64,000 bases of DNA from Herbiconiux sp. VKM Ac-1786 (GTDB lineage: Bacteria; Actinomycetota; Actinomycetes; Actinomycetales; Microbacteriaceae). The notes beneath the pieces are model-generated. The model was not told the origin of the DNA, searched no databases, and was given only the letters and a program-made list of their open reading frames with translations. The stretch is from contig NZ_JADKSG010000001.1 in NCBI RefSeq assembly GCF_015350805.1, positions 1,474,513 to 1,538,512 of the forward strand, in the 5' to 3' direction. The position numbers and the translations under genes were made by a program. Below, piece by piece: positions 50,680 to 59,479 of this stretch. Every line of letters starts with the position of its first letter. Positions within the stretch are counted from its first letter, which is position 1.

Positions 50680-51680
50680 GATGCCGATCCCTTCGTCGTG
50701 CCGGCCCCGGTCAGCGCGAAGAACACGTCGTCGAGGTCGGGGGTGCGTATGCTCAGGTCCTCGATCGCGACGCCGGCCGCGTCGAGGCGGTCGAGCACGG
50801 TGCGGAGGGTGCCCGTGCCGCCGTCGCTCGGGACGGTCAGCACGAGGGAGGAGTCGTCGCGGGCGGCGCCGGGGAACAGGGTGGCGGCGGAGTCGTAGGC
50901 GGGAGCATCCGCGAATCTCAGGCGCAGGTGGCCACCGGGCACGAGCCGTTTCAGCTCCTCGGGGGTGCCCTCGGCGACGATGCGGCCGCCGTCGAGCACC
51001 GCGATGCGGTCGGCCAGGGCGTCGGCCTCGTCGAGGTACTGCGTGGTGAGCAGCACGGTCGTGCCCTCGGCGACGAGCTCGCGCACGATGCCCCAGAGGG
51101 TGCGGCGGCTGCGCGGGTCGAGGCCGGTGGTGGGCTCGTCGAGGAAGATCACGGCGGGCCGCTCGACGAGGGTCATCGCGAGGTCGAGGCGGCGCTGCAT
51201 GCCGCCCGAGTAGGTGGCGAGCGGCTTGCGAGCGGCCTCGACGAGGTCGAACTGCTCGAGCAGCTCGGTCGCGCGGGCCTTCGCGGCGCGGCGGCCGAGG
51301 TGGCGCAGGCGGCCCATCAGCAGCAGGTTCTCCTCGCCCGTGAGCAGGGTGTCGACGGCCGAGAACTGTCCGGTCAGGCCGATGGATGCGCGCACCGCGG
51401 CCGTGGCCCGCACGACGTCGTGGCCCGCGACCGTGACGGAACCGGCATCCGGTCGCACGAGGGTCGAGAGGATGTGCACCGCGGTCGTCTTGCCGGCGCC
51501 GTTCGGGCCGAGCAGGGCGGTGACCGTGCCGGGTGCCACCGTGAGGTCGACGTCGTCGAGCACGACCTTGTCGCCGTAGGACTTGCGGAGGCCGCGCACC
51601 TCGATGGCGGGGGTGATGGCGGTGCCCCCTGCCGTGGCTGCACCTCGCGCGGCGGCTGCGGAGGCGGCCGGGCGGGTCAT
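50676..51680 (-). CDS. ABC exporter ATPase, DrrA-like
   Basis: 334 aa. Walker A GPNGAGKTT near 58-66, signature YSGGMQRRLDLAM, Walker B VIFLDEPTTGLD and an H-loop counterpart in LLTTQYLDEAD, as in DrrA (Gln replaces the His). A C-terminal region of about 90 residues matches the drug-exporter subfamily. An Ala-rich 20-residue extension precedes the domain. Both ends overlap neighbours by 4 bp (ATGA). Confidence 0.92.
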   Translation of the reverse strand: MTRPAASAAAARGAATAGGTAITPAIEVRGLRKSYGDKVVLDDVDLTVAPGTVTALLGPNGAGKTTAVHILSTLVRPDAGSVTVAGHDVVRATAAVRASIGLTGQFSAVDTLLTGEENLLLMGRLRHLGRRAAKARATELLEQFDLVEAARKPLATYSGGMQRRLDLAMTLVERPAVIFLDEPTTGLDPRSRRTLWGIVRELVAEGTTVLLTTQYLDEADALADRIAVLDGGRIVAEGTPEELKRLVPGGHLRLRFADAPAYDSAATLFPGAARDDSSLVLTVPSDGGTGTLRTVLDRLDAAGVAIEDLSIRTPDLDDVFFALTGAGTTKGSAS

Positions 51681-52522
51681 CGGGCCCTCCGGATGGTGAT
51701 GTCGCCGAACTGGGTGCGGGCGCGCACCGCGACGGTCTGCTCGCCGGCGGCCGGGGCGTGGTCGCCCTCGAGTCCGTTGCGCACGTGGCCCTCCTTCGAC
51801 GCGAGGTCGAGCCAGGCCGGGATGCCCGCCCGCACCCCGATCGTGAGCTGGCCGTAGCCGCTGTCGACCTGGATCGAGCCGCTCGACACCTCGTGCAGCT
51901 GCACGCTGCCGTAGGCGGTGCGGCCGGTCACCGAGGCGAGCGCCCGGGTGATCTCGAGGTCGCCGTAGGAGAGCTTCGCATCGACGTCGCCGCCGGACTC
52001 GCCGATCGTGACCGTGCCGTGAGAGGCCTTGAGCAGGGTGTCGCCGCTCACCGCCCCGAGCCGGATCTGGCCGTGGTCGGCGGTGATCTCGGCCGAGCCC
52101 TGCGCGGCGGCGACCGTGACGTTGCCGTGGCCGGCCCGCACCCAGAGGTCGCCGGTGGAGTCGAGCTCGACCCAGCCGGTGGAGCTCTTGACCCGGGTGG
52201 CGCCGAGTGGGCCCGAGCTGCGCACGCCGCCGACGGCGATCTCGGCCGTCAGCCGCGACCCCGCCGGGAGCTCGACGCGGAGGTCGACGGATTCGGTGGG
52301 GCCGATCCAGCTGAGGCGCGGCTTCGGGCCGGTGACCGTGAGGCGGGTGCCGTCGAAGTCGACCCGCGTCTCGTCGGCGCCGCGCCGGTCGACGGCCTTG
52401 GCGGGATTGGTGGGGGTGACCGTCACGACGGTGTCGGCGCGGTCGGAGGCGACGACGTCGATCGCGCCGACGGGCAGGTCGATCGCGAGGTCGATGGGGG
52501 AGGGGGTGTCGAAGACAGGCAT
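51677..52522 (-). CDS. DUF4097-family beta-strand repeat protein
   Basis: 281 aa, almost entirely short beta strands in the DUF4097 pattern (GHGNVTVAAAQGSAEITADHGQIRLGAVSGD, SYGDLEITRALASVTGRTAYGSVQL), suggesting a beta-helix. No signal peptide or membrane anchor. It lies between the RHH gene and the ABC exporter and overlaps the latter's start by 4 bp. In many actinobacteria DUF4097 proteins travel with an ABC exporter; their role is unknown. Confidence 0.88.
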   Translation of the reverse strand: MPVFDTPSPIDLAIDLPVGAIDVVASDRADTVVTVTPTNPAKAVDRRGADETRVDFDGTRLTVTGPKPRLSWIGPTESVDLRVELPAGSRLTAEIAVGGVRSSGPLGATRVKSSTGWVELDSTGDLWVRAGHGNVTVAAAQGSAEITADHGQIRLGAVSGDTLLKASHGTVTIGESGGDVDAKLSYGDLEITRALASVTGRTAYGSVQLHEVSSGSIQVDSGYGQLTIGVRAGIPAWLDLASKEGHVRNGLEGDHAPAAGEQTVAVRARTQFGDITIRRAR

Positions 52523-52635
52523 GCTGAAGCGACCCTTTCTGGGCGTGGAGGAGTGGAGGAGGGCGCGACCGATCGACCCCGCGGCGGGCGGGGCTCGGCG
52601 ATGTGGTGGGGCGGTTGTGGGGTGGGTGCGGTGAG

Positions 52636-53124
52636 CTATCGCGCCCAGCCGGCGAAGTTGTCGCCGGTGCGGAGGCTGCGCTGCGCCGAGCGGCGCTGCT
52701 TGGGCTGGAGGGCCGAGGCGACCGCGCGCACCAGCCAGGTGTTGACCGACAGGCCGTCGGCCGCGGCGGCGTCGTCGACCTGGGACTTCAAGGCGTCGGG
52801 CAGGCGGAGCGTGGTGCGGGAGGTGCTCGCGTCGTTCAGGTCGACGGTCGCACCGGGCTGCTCGTCGGGCTCGGCCTCGGCACCGGGTGCCGTGACCACG
52901 AACTCGACCTCGCGGCCGCGCAGGCGGAGGTCGACCGATCCGGGGGCGAGGTCGCGCGTGATCTCGCCGGCGGCGGCCGACAGGGCGTCGAGCAGCACGA
53001 TCCGCGTCGCCGCGTCGAGCCCGGCCGCGATCCGCTCCGCGACGGCCCGGGTCTCGCCCGTGCCGTTCTCGGCGGTGTCGGTGAGCTGACGCTGCAGCTC
53101 GGTGACGTACTGTCCGATGTCCAT
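52636..53124 (-). CDS. Ribbon-helix-helix (HicB-like) protein, probable autoregulator
   Basis: 162 aa. The C-terminal third (about 103-140) is a ribbon-helix-helix: SRTTLRLPDALKSQVDDAAA then GLSVNTWLVRAVASAL. The N-terminal part (1-80) resembles the HicB-like fold. The ATG at 53124 lies six bases after CATAGT, with TTGACG 17 bp further up; an in-frame ATG at 53154 lies inside this promoter. No HicA toxin is adjacent, so a regulator of the DUF4097-ABC operon (113-bp gap) fits better than a toxin-antitoxin. Confidence 0.78.
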   Translation of the reverse strand: MDIGQYVTELQRQLTDTAENGTGETRAVAERIAAGLDAATRIVLLDALSAAAGEITRDLAPGSVDLRLRGREVEFVVTAPGAEAEPDEQPGATVDLNDASTSRTTLRLPDALKSQVDDAAAADGLSVNTWLVRAVASALQPKQRRSAQRSLRTGDNFAGWAR

Positions 53125-53173
53125 GTCACCACTATGACACCACAGTGGTGTCACGTCAACACCGTTGTGGTGT
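53125..53173. promoter_or_regulatory. Promoter with palindromic operators for the RHH-DUF4097-ABC operon
   Basis: Minus-strand -35 TTGACG (53154-53159) and -10 CATAGT (53131-53136) are 17 bp apart. The spacer is filled by a perfect 19-bp palindrome with 9-bp arms (53135-53153, ACACC-N5-GGTGT). A second ACACC-N5-GGTGT lies at 53159-53173, 22 bp centre to centre, with a third half-site GGTGT to 53183. Any protein bound here would exclude RNA polymerase. Confidence 0.78.
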
Positions 53174-53182
53174 CAGGTGGTG

Positions 53183-53869
53183 TCAGGCCGGCGTCGACTC
53201 CACGATCGCGATGCCGCGGCCGCGCATCCGTCGCCGCTCGTCGGTGAGGTGCGCGAGGATGCGGTCGCGCGTGCCGCGGCCGTGCGCCACCACCAGGTCG
53301 CGGGCGCGCTCGCCGTCGCGGGCGGCCAGCGCCTGGACGATCGCGAGGTGCTCCCGGCGGGCGGAGGCGCGCGACTCGGCGGTGCGCACGTCGAGCCAGC
53401 GGGTGCGGCTGAGCCGCGTGAGCACGTCGCGCATCGCCTGCACGAGGAACGGGTTGCCGCCGAGCCCGGCGAGCGCGAGGTGGAAGGCGTCGCCGGCCCG
53501 CACCCCCGCCTCCTCGTCGTCGCCGCCCGGTGCTTCCGCGCGGGCGAGCTCGGCCAGGGCCTCGAGCTCGTCGTCGGTGGCGCGGGTCGCGGCGAGCAGC
53601 GCGATGGCGCCCTCCACGGCCTCGCGGTACTCGGCGACCGCCCGCACCTCGGTGAGGTCGATCGGCGTCACCTGCCAGCCCCGGCCCTCCCGCCGCACGA
53701 GCCCCTCGGCCTCCAGCCGCATCAGCGCCGCCCGGATCGGCGTGCGCGACGCCCCGAGCAGCCCCTCGAGCCCGCGTTCGCTCAGACGCTCCCCGGGCAC
53801 CTGGTCGAGGTTCAGGATGCCCGCCCGCAGCACCGCGTAAGGGCTCCGCCCCGCCTCCGCCATCATCAT
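53183..53869 (-). CDS. GntR-family regulator, FadR/FCD subfamily
   Basis: 228 aa. The winged helix (about 10-70) has LSERGLEGLLGASRTPIRAALMRLEAEGLV, and the FCD ligand domain (about 80-215) has GDAFHLALAGLGGNPFLV and a late REHLAIVQAL, giving the Asp/His metal site. Three successive ATG codons at 53869, 53866 and 53863 could each start it. It diverges from an MFS gene, with TGGTATACCA between them. It likely represses the transporter; ligand unknown. Confidence 0.9.
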   Translation of the reverse strand: MMMAEAGRSPYAVLRAGILNLDQVPGERLSERGLEGLLGASRTPIRAALMRLEAEGLVRREGRGWQVTPIDLTEVRAVAEYREAVEGAIALLAATRATDDELEALAELARAEAPGGDDEEAGVRAGDAFHLALAGLGGNPFLVQAMRDVLTRLSRTRWLDVRTAESRASARREHLAIVQALAARDGERARDLVVAHGRGTRDRILAHLTDERRRMRGRGIAIVESTPA

Positions 53870-53886
53870 CCCCGTTTCCCGTCAAC

Positions 53887-53896
53887 TGGTATACCA
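53887..53896. promoter_or_regulatory. GntR/FadR-type operator
   Basis: TGGTATACCA is a perfect 10-bp palindrome of the FCD-regulator type, between the GntR and MFS genes. It overlaps a possible TACCAT -10 (53892-53897) of the MFS gene. Confidence 0.7.
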
Positions 53897-53926
53897 TCAC
53901 GGTACCCCATCAGAACGGAGCCGTCC

Positions 53927-55204
53927 ATGTCCGCGCCCCACTCACTCCGAACCTCCCGAACCACGGTTCCCGCCGGTGCCTGGCGGATGCTCGGGCTCGG
54001 GGTCGCCGGGCAGTCGGCGGGCACCTTCCTCGTCAGCACCCCGGCCTTCCTGATCCCGTACCTGCACGTCGAGCAGGGCGTCGCCCTGACCACCGCCGGC
54101 TGGCTCGCGGCGGCGCCGACGATCGGCATGGTGCTCACGCTGGTGGCCTGGGGTGCGCTCGCCGACCGACTCGGGGAGCGCGGGGTGATCGCCGGCGGGC
54201 TGGCCCTCACGGCCGTCTTCGCCGGGCTGGCGGCATGGGCGGCGTCCGCGCCGGGAGCCCTGGCCGCACCGGGGCTGCTCGTGCTCTTCCTCGTGCTGGG
54301 TGGAGCGGCGTCGGCCAGCACGAACTCGGCCAGCGGCCGGGTGGTCGTCGGCTGGTTCCCGCGCGAGCGGCGCGGGCTGGCGATGGGCATCCGGCAGATG
54401 GCGCAGCCGCTCGGCACCGCCGTCGCCGCCCTCGTGGTGCCGCCGCTCGCCGCGAGCGCCGGCTTCGGGGCGCCGCTCGCCGTGGCGGCGGTCGCCGCGG
54501 CGCTCCTGGCGGTGGGGTGCGCCCTGGGCATCCGCAACCCGCCCCGCCCGGCCACCGCCGCCGCGCCCGCCCCTGCCAGCGGCACTGCCGCCGCGTCGGC
54601 CGCGGGCCCGGAGCGGTCGGCGAACCCCTACCGGCGCGATCGGTTCCTGGTGCGCATCCACGCGGTGTCGGTGCTGCTCGTGCTGCCGCAGTTCACGCTT
54701 TCGACGTTCGGGCTGCTCTGGCTGGTGGCCGGGCTCGGGGTCGAGCCGCTCGTCGCCGGGCTCGTGGTGTCGGTCTCGCAGTTCGTGGGCGCCGGCGGGC
54801 GCATCGCGATCGGCGCGCTGAGCGACCGGGTCGGCAGCCGGGTGCGAGTGCTCCGCGCCGTGTGCGTCGCCGGCATCGCGCTGCTGGCCGCGATGGCGGT
54901 GCTCGGCGGGTTGCAGCTCACGGTCGCCGCGGCCATCGTCTTCGTGCTGGCCACCACCGTCAGCGTGGCCGACAACGGACTGGCCTTCACCTCGGTCGCC
55001 GAGGCCGCCGGCCCCGCGTGGGCCGGCCGGGCGCTCGGCGTGCAGAACACCGGCCAGTTCCTCGCGGCCTCGGCCGTCGGCCCGGGAGTCGGCGCTCTCA
55101 TCGCGCTCGTCGGCTACCCGTTCGCGTTCGCGCTGGTCGCGCTCGCGCCCCTCGCGGCGCTGCCCCTCGTGCCCCGCCGAGACGCCGACCGCACGGCGGC
55201 CTGA
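53927..55204 (+). CDS. MFS transporter
   Basis: 425 aa, 12 helices. GALADRLGERG in loop 2-3 and GALSDRVGSRVRV in loop 8-9 are the MFS repeats; the central loop is Ala/Pro-rich. ACGGAG precedes the ATG. It diverges from the GntR-FCD gene over a shared operator, so its substrate is probably related to that regulator's ligand, an organic acid being usual for the family. An Ala/Gly tract near 205-230 is low complexity. Confidence 0.88.
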   Translation: MSAPHSLRTSRTTVPAGAWRMLGLGVAGQSAGTFLVSTPAFLIPYLHVEQGVALTTAGWLAAAPTIGMVLTLVAWGALADRLGERGVIAGGLALTAVFAGLAAWAASAPGALAAPGLLVLFLVLGGAASASTNSASGRVVVGWFPRERRGLAMGIRQMAQPLGTAVAALVVPPLAASAGFGAPLAVAAVAAALLAVGCALGIRNPPRPATAAAPAPASGTAAASAAGPERSANPYRRDRFLVRIHAVSVLLVLPQFTLSTFGLLWLVAGLGVEPLVAGLVVSVSQFVGAGGRIAIGALSDRVGSRVRVLRAVCVAGIALLAAMAVLGGLQLTVAAAIVFVLATTVSVADNGLAFTSVAEAAGPAWAGRALGVQNTGQFLAASAVGPGVGALIALVGYPFAFALVALAPLAALPLVPRRDADRTAA

Positions 55205-55230
55205 CCGCGGCTGCCCGTCGCCCGGCCAGC

Positions 55231-55278
55231 CACACCGCCGCCCACACCGCCGCCCGCACCGCCGCCCGCACCGCCGCC
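55231..55278. repeat. 12-bp tandem repeat, four copies
   Basis: Four units of CRCACCGCCGCC-like 12-mers (two CACACCGCCGCC then two CGCACCGCCGCC) fill most of the 91-bp gap between two convergent genes. Confidence 0.85.
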
Positions 55279-55295
55279 CGCGAGAGCGAGCAGCA

Positions 55296-56324
55296 TCACC
55301 CCACCTGCGACGACGCCGCCCACAGGTCGATGTCCCGGTCGCCCGCGAACTCGTCGATCGCCGCCAGCTCCTCCGCCGAGAACGCCAGGTTCTGCACGGC
55401 TGCCAGGTTGTCGTCGAGCTGCCGAACCGACGACGCCCCGATCAGCACGCTCGTCACCCGCTCGTCCCGCAGCGCCCACGACAGCGCCAGCTGCGCCAGT
55501 GTCTGCCCGCGCCCCGACGCGATCTCGTTCAGCCCGCGCACGCGGGCCAGGGTGTCGTCGCTGAGCATCCGCGTCGACATCGAGCCCTCGCGGGCCGCCC
55601 GCGAGTCGTCGGGCACGCCGTTCAGGTAGCGGTCGGTGAGCAGCCCCTGTGCGAGCGGCGAGAAGGCGATGCAGCCCACGCCGAGCTCGCCGAGGGTGTC
55701 GATCAGCCCGTCCTCGATCCAGCGGTTGAACATCGAGTACGAGGGCTGGTGGATCAGCAGCGGCGTGCCGAGATCGCTCAGGATGCGCGCCGCCTCCCGC
55801 GTGCGCTCGGGCGAGTAGCTCGAGATGCCCGCGTACAGCGCGCGGCCCGACTGCACCGCCGTGTGCAGCGCGCCCATCGTCTCCTCGAGCGGGGTCTCGG
55901 GGTCGGCGCGGTGGGAGTAGAAGACGTCCACGTAGTCCACGCCCATCCGCACGAGCGACTGGTCGAGCGAGGCGAGCAGGTACTTGCGCGAGCCCCAGTT
56001 GCCGTACGGCCCCGGCCACATGTCGTAGCCGGCCTTCGTCGAGAGCACGATCTCGTCGCGGTGCGCGGCGAAGTCCTCGGCGAAGATGCGCCCGAAGTTC
56101 GTCTCGGCGCTGCCGTAGGGCGGGCCGTAGTTGTTCGCGAGGTCGAAGTGCGTCACCCCGGTGTCGAACGCCCGCCGCAGGATCGCCCGCTGCGTCTCGA
56201 TCGGCTTGTCGTCGCCGAAGTTCTGCCACAGCCCCAGCGACACCGCGGGCAGCTTCAGCCCGCTCCGCCCCACGCGGCGATAGGGGAAAGACTCGTACCG
56301 GTCAGGGTCGGCGACATAGCTCAT
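55296..56324 (-). CDS. Aldo-keto reductase, YghZ-like
   Basis: 342 aa, TIM-barrel NADPH-dependent reductase. The tetrad is visible: D and Y in HFDLANNYGPPYGSAE, K in VLSTKAGYDMW, H in VDVFYSHRADPETPLEE. The sequence resembles YghZ (AKR14), which reduces L-glyceraldehyde-3-phosphate and methylglyoxal. The ATG at 56324 is preferred over an upstream frame that enters the amidohydrolase gene. It lies 25 bp downstream of that gene on the same strand and may be co-transcribed. Confidence 0.9.
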   Translation of the reverse strand: MSYVADPDRYESFPYRRVGRSGLKLPAVSLGLWQNFGDDKPIETQRAILRRAFDTGVTHFDLANNYGPPYGSAETNFGRIFAEDFAAHRDEIVLSTKAGYDMWPGPYGNWGSRKYLLASLDQSLVRMGVDYVDVFYSHRADPETPLEETMGALHTAVQSGRALYAGISSYSPERTREAARILSDLGTPLLIHQPSYSMFNRWIEDGLIDTLGELGVGCIAFSPLAQGLLTDRYLNGVPDDSRAAREGSMSTRMLSDDTLARVRGLNEIASGRGQTLAQLALSWALRDERVTSVLIGASSVRQLDDNLAAVQNLAFSAEELAAIDEFAGDRDIDLWAASSQVG

Positions 56325-56349
56325 CCCCCCATCCTGCCCCGACGCGCCG

Positions 56350-57999
56350 TCAGGCGGGGGCGCCTCCGACGTAGGTGGCGGTGACGCGGGCCTCGCCGAG
56401 CGCGTCGGAGGGCAGCTCGAAGAGGTCGCGGTCGACGACCGCGAGGTCGGCGAGGTAGCCCGGCGCCAGGCGGCCCGTCGTGCTGCCGCGGCCGTTCGCG
56501 TGCGCGCTGCCGGCCGTGAAGCCCGCGAGCGCGGTCGCCAGGTCGAGGGCGTCGACCATTCCACCGAGCGGTTCGGGCGCCGCGTCGAAGCCGGTGCGGT
56601 TCACCGCCACGTGGACGGCCGCCAGCGGGTCGGCCGTCGACACCGGCCAGTCGCTGCCGAACGCGAGCGCCGCTCCCGCCCGCGCCAGCCGCCCGAACGG
56701 ATAGGTGCGCGACAGCGCGTGCGCCGGCAGGAACGGCAGGCACAGCTCGAGCAGTTGCTCGTCGGTGCGCGCCCAGAACGCCTGCAGGTTCGCGATCGCC
56801 CCGACGGCGGCGAAGCGCGGGATGTCGGCCGGGTCGACGAGCTGCAGGTGCGCCAGCTGGTGACGGCGAGCGGATGCGCGGCCGCCGCCCGCCCTCAGCC
56901 CCTGCAGCGCATCCAGAGCCTGCGTCACCGCACGGTCGCCGAGCGCATGGAAGTGCACCGACAGCCCCCGCGCGTCGAGCGCCGCGACGTACCCGCCGAG
57001 CGCCGCCGGATCGATGAAGTCGATGCCCGACGACGGCGGGTGCACCCCGTAGTGCCCGTGGATCGAGGCGGTCCGGTTCTCGACGATGCCGTCGAGCATC
57101 ATCTTCACCGTGTCGGCGAGGAACAGGGCGGGCTGCCCGAGCGCCTCCGCCTCGTCGCGCCGCGCGACCAGGCGGTCGATCTGCGACGCGCCCTCCGACC
57201 GCTCCCACCAGAGCGCGGCGGTGACCCGGGCGCGCAGCTCGCCCGACTCGACGGCCGAGCGGTAGACGGGGAAGGCGTCGACGAAGCCCAGCCCCGAGCC
57301 CACCAGCGCGTCCTGCCAGCCGGTGATGCCGAGCGAGAGGAGGTGCTCCTGAGCGGCGAGCAGCCCGGCCCGCGCGAGCGCCGCATCCGGAACCGGCTTC
57401 ACGCCGTCGAGCAGGGTCATCGCGCCCTCGTGCAGGGTGCCCGACGGGGTTCCGTCGGCGGAGCGCTCGAGCAGCCCGTCGGCCGGGTCGGGCGTCGAGG
57501 CGGTGATGCCGGCCAGGGCGAGCGCGGTCGAGTTCGCCCAGGCGCTGTGGTGGTCGCGGCTGAGCAGCACGGCGGGCCGGCCGCCGGTCACGGCGTCGAG
57601 CGCCTCCCGGGTCGGTGCGCCGCCGGCGAAGTGGTCCATCGTCCAGCCGCCGCCGAGGATCCAGCTACCGGGCCCGTCCGTCGCCGGGTGCGCCGCCGCG
57701 TAGGCTCCGACGAGCTCCAGCGCGTGCGCCGCCGACACCGCTTCCGACAGGTCGCACTGCAGCATCTCGATCCCCGCGGGCAGCGGATGCACGTGCGCGT
57801 CCTGGAACCCCGGCAGCACGAGTCCCCCGCCCACGTCGACCCGCGTCACGGCCCGGCCGCCCTCGCCGGCCCGCGACCGCAGCTCCCCGGCCTCGCCGAC
57901 CGCCACGATCACCCCGTCGCGCACGAGCACCGAAGCGGCCCGACTGCGCTGCATCCCCGCGGTGAAGACCGACCCGTTCTCGAACAGGAGCTCCATCAT
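56350..57999 (-). CDS. YtcJ-like amidohydrolase
   Basis: 549 aa, amidohydrolase_3 family. QDAHVHPLPAG holds the HxH metal pair, HFHALGDRAVTQALDA and HQLAHLQLVD carry the later histidines, and FGSDWPVSTADPLAAVH the metal Asp. YtcJ-type enzymes hydrolyse formamide or amide substrates. ATGATG at 57999 offers two starts, with AAAGG upstream. It diverges from the amine oxidase-aldehyde dehydrogenase operon, suggesting a common nitrogen-compound pathway. Confidence 0.88.
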   Translation of the reverse strand: MMELLFENGSVFTAGMQRSRAASVLVRDGVIVAVGEAGELRSRAGEGGRAVTRVDVGGGLVLPGFQDAHVHPLPAGIEMLQCDLSEAVSAAHALELVGAYAAAHPATDGPGSWILGGGWTMDHFAGGAPTREALDAVTGGRPAVLLSRDHHSAWANSTALALAGITASTPDPADGLLERSADGTPSGTLHEGAMTLLDGVKPVPDAALARAGLLAAQEHLLSLGITGWQDALVGSGLGFVDAFPVYRSAVESGELRARVTAALWWERSEGASQIDRLVARRDEAEALGQPALFLADTVKMMLDGIVENRTASIHGHYGVHPPSSGIDFIDPAALGGYVAALDARGLSVHFHALGDRAVTQALDALQGLRAGGGRASARRHQLAHLQLVDPADIPRFAAVGAIANLQAFWARTDEQLLELCLPFLPAHALSRTYPFGRLARAGAALAFGSDWPVSTADPLAAVHVAVNRTGFDAAPEPLGGMVDALDLATALAGFTAGSAHANGRGSTTGRLAPGYLADLAVVDRDLFELPSDALGEARVTATYVGGAPA

Positions 58000-58099
58000 C
58001 TGCCTTTCACCCCCGTCGGCTATCGTTTTCCACGGTCGGGTGCCACCATGGTTACTGATTCGTCATTCTGACACCACAAACACTGCGGAAAGAGTCGTG

Positions 58100-59479
58100 A
58101 TGCTCCACCTGAACCGAGACGTCGTCGTCGTGGGGGCGGGCGCCACCGGCCTGACCGCTGCCACCGAGCTCAAGGCGGCGGGCCTCGACGTCATCGTGCT
58201 CGAGGCCCGCGACCGTGTCGGCGGGCGCCTGCACACCGACGAGATCGACGGCCAGATGTACGAGCTCGGCGGCCAGTGGGTCTCGCCCGACCAGACCGCC
58301 CTGATCGACACGCTCGAGACCCTGGGCCTGCCCACCTACGAGCGCTTCCGCGACGGCGAGAGCGTCTACGTCGGCCCCGGCGGGGTCGCCGCGCGCTTCA
58401 CCGGCGACATCTTCCCCGCCTCCGACGCCACCCAGGCCGAGCTCGAGCGCCTGATCGCGCTGCTCGACGAGCTCGTCGCCCAGACCGACCCGGCCGCCCC
58501 CTGGGAGCACCCCCGCGCCGCCGAGTTCGACCGCATCACCTTCCGGGCCTGGCTCGAGGCCGAGAGCGACGACTCCGAGGCCGTCGAGAACATCGCCCTG
58601 TTCATCGCCGACGCGATGCTCACCAAGCCCGCGCACTCGTTCTCCCTGCTCCAGGCGCTCCTGATGGCGGCCTCCGCGGGCAGCTTCAGCCACCTGGTCG
58701 ACGCCGACTTCATCCTCGACAAGCGGGTCGTCGGCGGGCTGCAGCAGGTGCCGCTGCGCCTCGCGGAGGGCCTCGGCGACGACGTGCGGCTCGGGCATCC
58801 GGTGCGCACCATCGAGTGGGCCGACGGCGGTGTCACCGTGTCGACGGATGCGCTGACCGTCGCCGCCCGCCACGTGATCGTCGCCGTTCCGCCGAACCTC
58901 TACGACCGCATCACCTACGTGCCGCCGCTGCCGCGCCTGCGTCAGCAGCTGCAGCAGCACCAGTCGCTCGGCCTCGTGATCAAGGTGCACGCCACCTACG
59001 AGACGCCCTTCTGGCGCGAGGACGGGCTCTCGGGCACCGCCTTCAGCCCCTACCAGCTGGTGCACGAGGCCTACGACAACTCCAACCACGGCGAGACACG
59101 AGGCACCCTGGTGGGCTTCGTCAGCGACCAGAAGGCGGATGCGCTGCTGCAGCTCTCGGCCGTCGACCGCCGCCGCGCCATCCTCGACTCCCTCGCCGCG
59201 TACTACGGCCCGAAGGCCCTCGAGCCGGTCGTCTACTACGAGAGCGACTGGGCCGCCGAGGAGTGGACGCAGGGCGCCTACGCCGCGAGCTTCGACCTCG
59301 GCGGGCTGACCCGCTACGGGGCGCTGCAGCTCGAGCCGGTGGGCCCGATCCGGTTCGGGTCGAGCGACCTCGCCGCCGAGGGGTACCAGCACGTCGACGG
59401 CGCCATCCGGGTGGGCCGCCGGCTCGCCCGCGAGATCCTCGAAGAAGCATCCGTCCAGACCGAAGGAGCATCAGCATGA
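58100..59479 (+). CDS. Flavin amine oxidase (putrescine/monoamine oxidase-like)
   Basis: 459 aa. FAD-binding [16 protein letters not shown] near residues 8-23, [13 protein letters not shown] and [11 protein letters not shown] are the amine-oxidase N-terminal motifs; [17 protein letters not shown] ends the protein. The enzyme oxidises a primary amine to aldehyde, hydrogen peroxide and ammonia. The ATG at 58100 follows GGAAAGAG; the GTG three bases earlier is less likely. Its stop overlaps the aldehyde dehydrogenase start (ATGA). Putrescine or another diamine is a likely substrate. Confidence 0.88.
   Translation: MLHLNRDVVVVGAGATGLTAATELKAAGLDVIVLEARDRVGGRLHTDEIDGQMYELGGQWVSPDQTALIDTLETLGLPTYERFRDGESVYVGPGGVAARFTGDIFPASDATQAELERLIALLDELVAQTDPAAPWEHPRAAEFDRITFRAWLEAESDDSEAVENIALFIADAMLTKPAHSFSLLQALLMAASAGSFSHLVDADFILDKRVVGGLQQVPLRLAEGLGDDVRLGHPVRTIEWADGGVTVSTDALTVAARHVIVAVPPNLYDRITYVPPLPRLRQQLQQHQSLGLVIKVHATYETPFWREDGLSGTAFSPYQLVHEAYDNSNHGETRGTLVGFVSDQKADALLQLSAVDRRRAILDSLAAYYGPKALEPVVYYESDWAAEEWTQGAYAASFDLGGLTRYGALQLEPVGPIRFGSSDLAAEGYQHVDGAIRVGRRLAREILEEASVQTEGASA

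Noticed and set aside
52636-53124. Toxin-antitoxin system (HicAB)
   Set aside because: Only the HicB-like member is present; no HicA-type gene is in the flanks.
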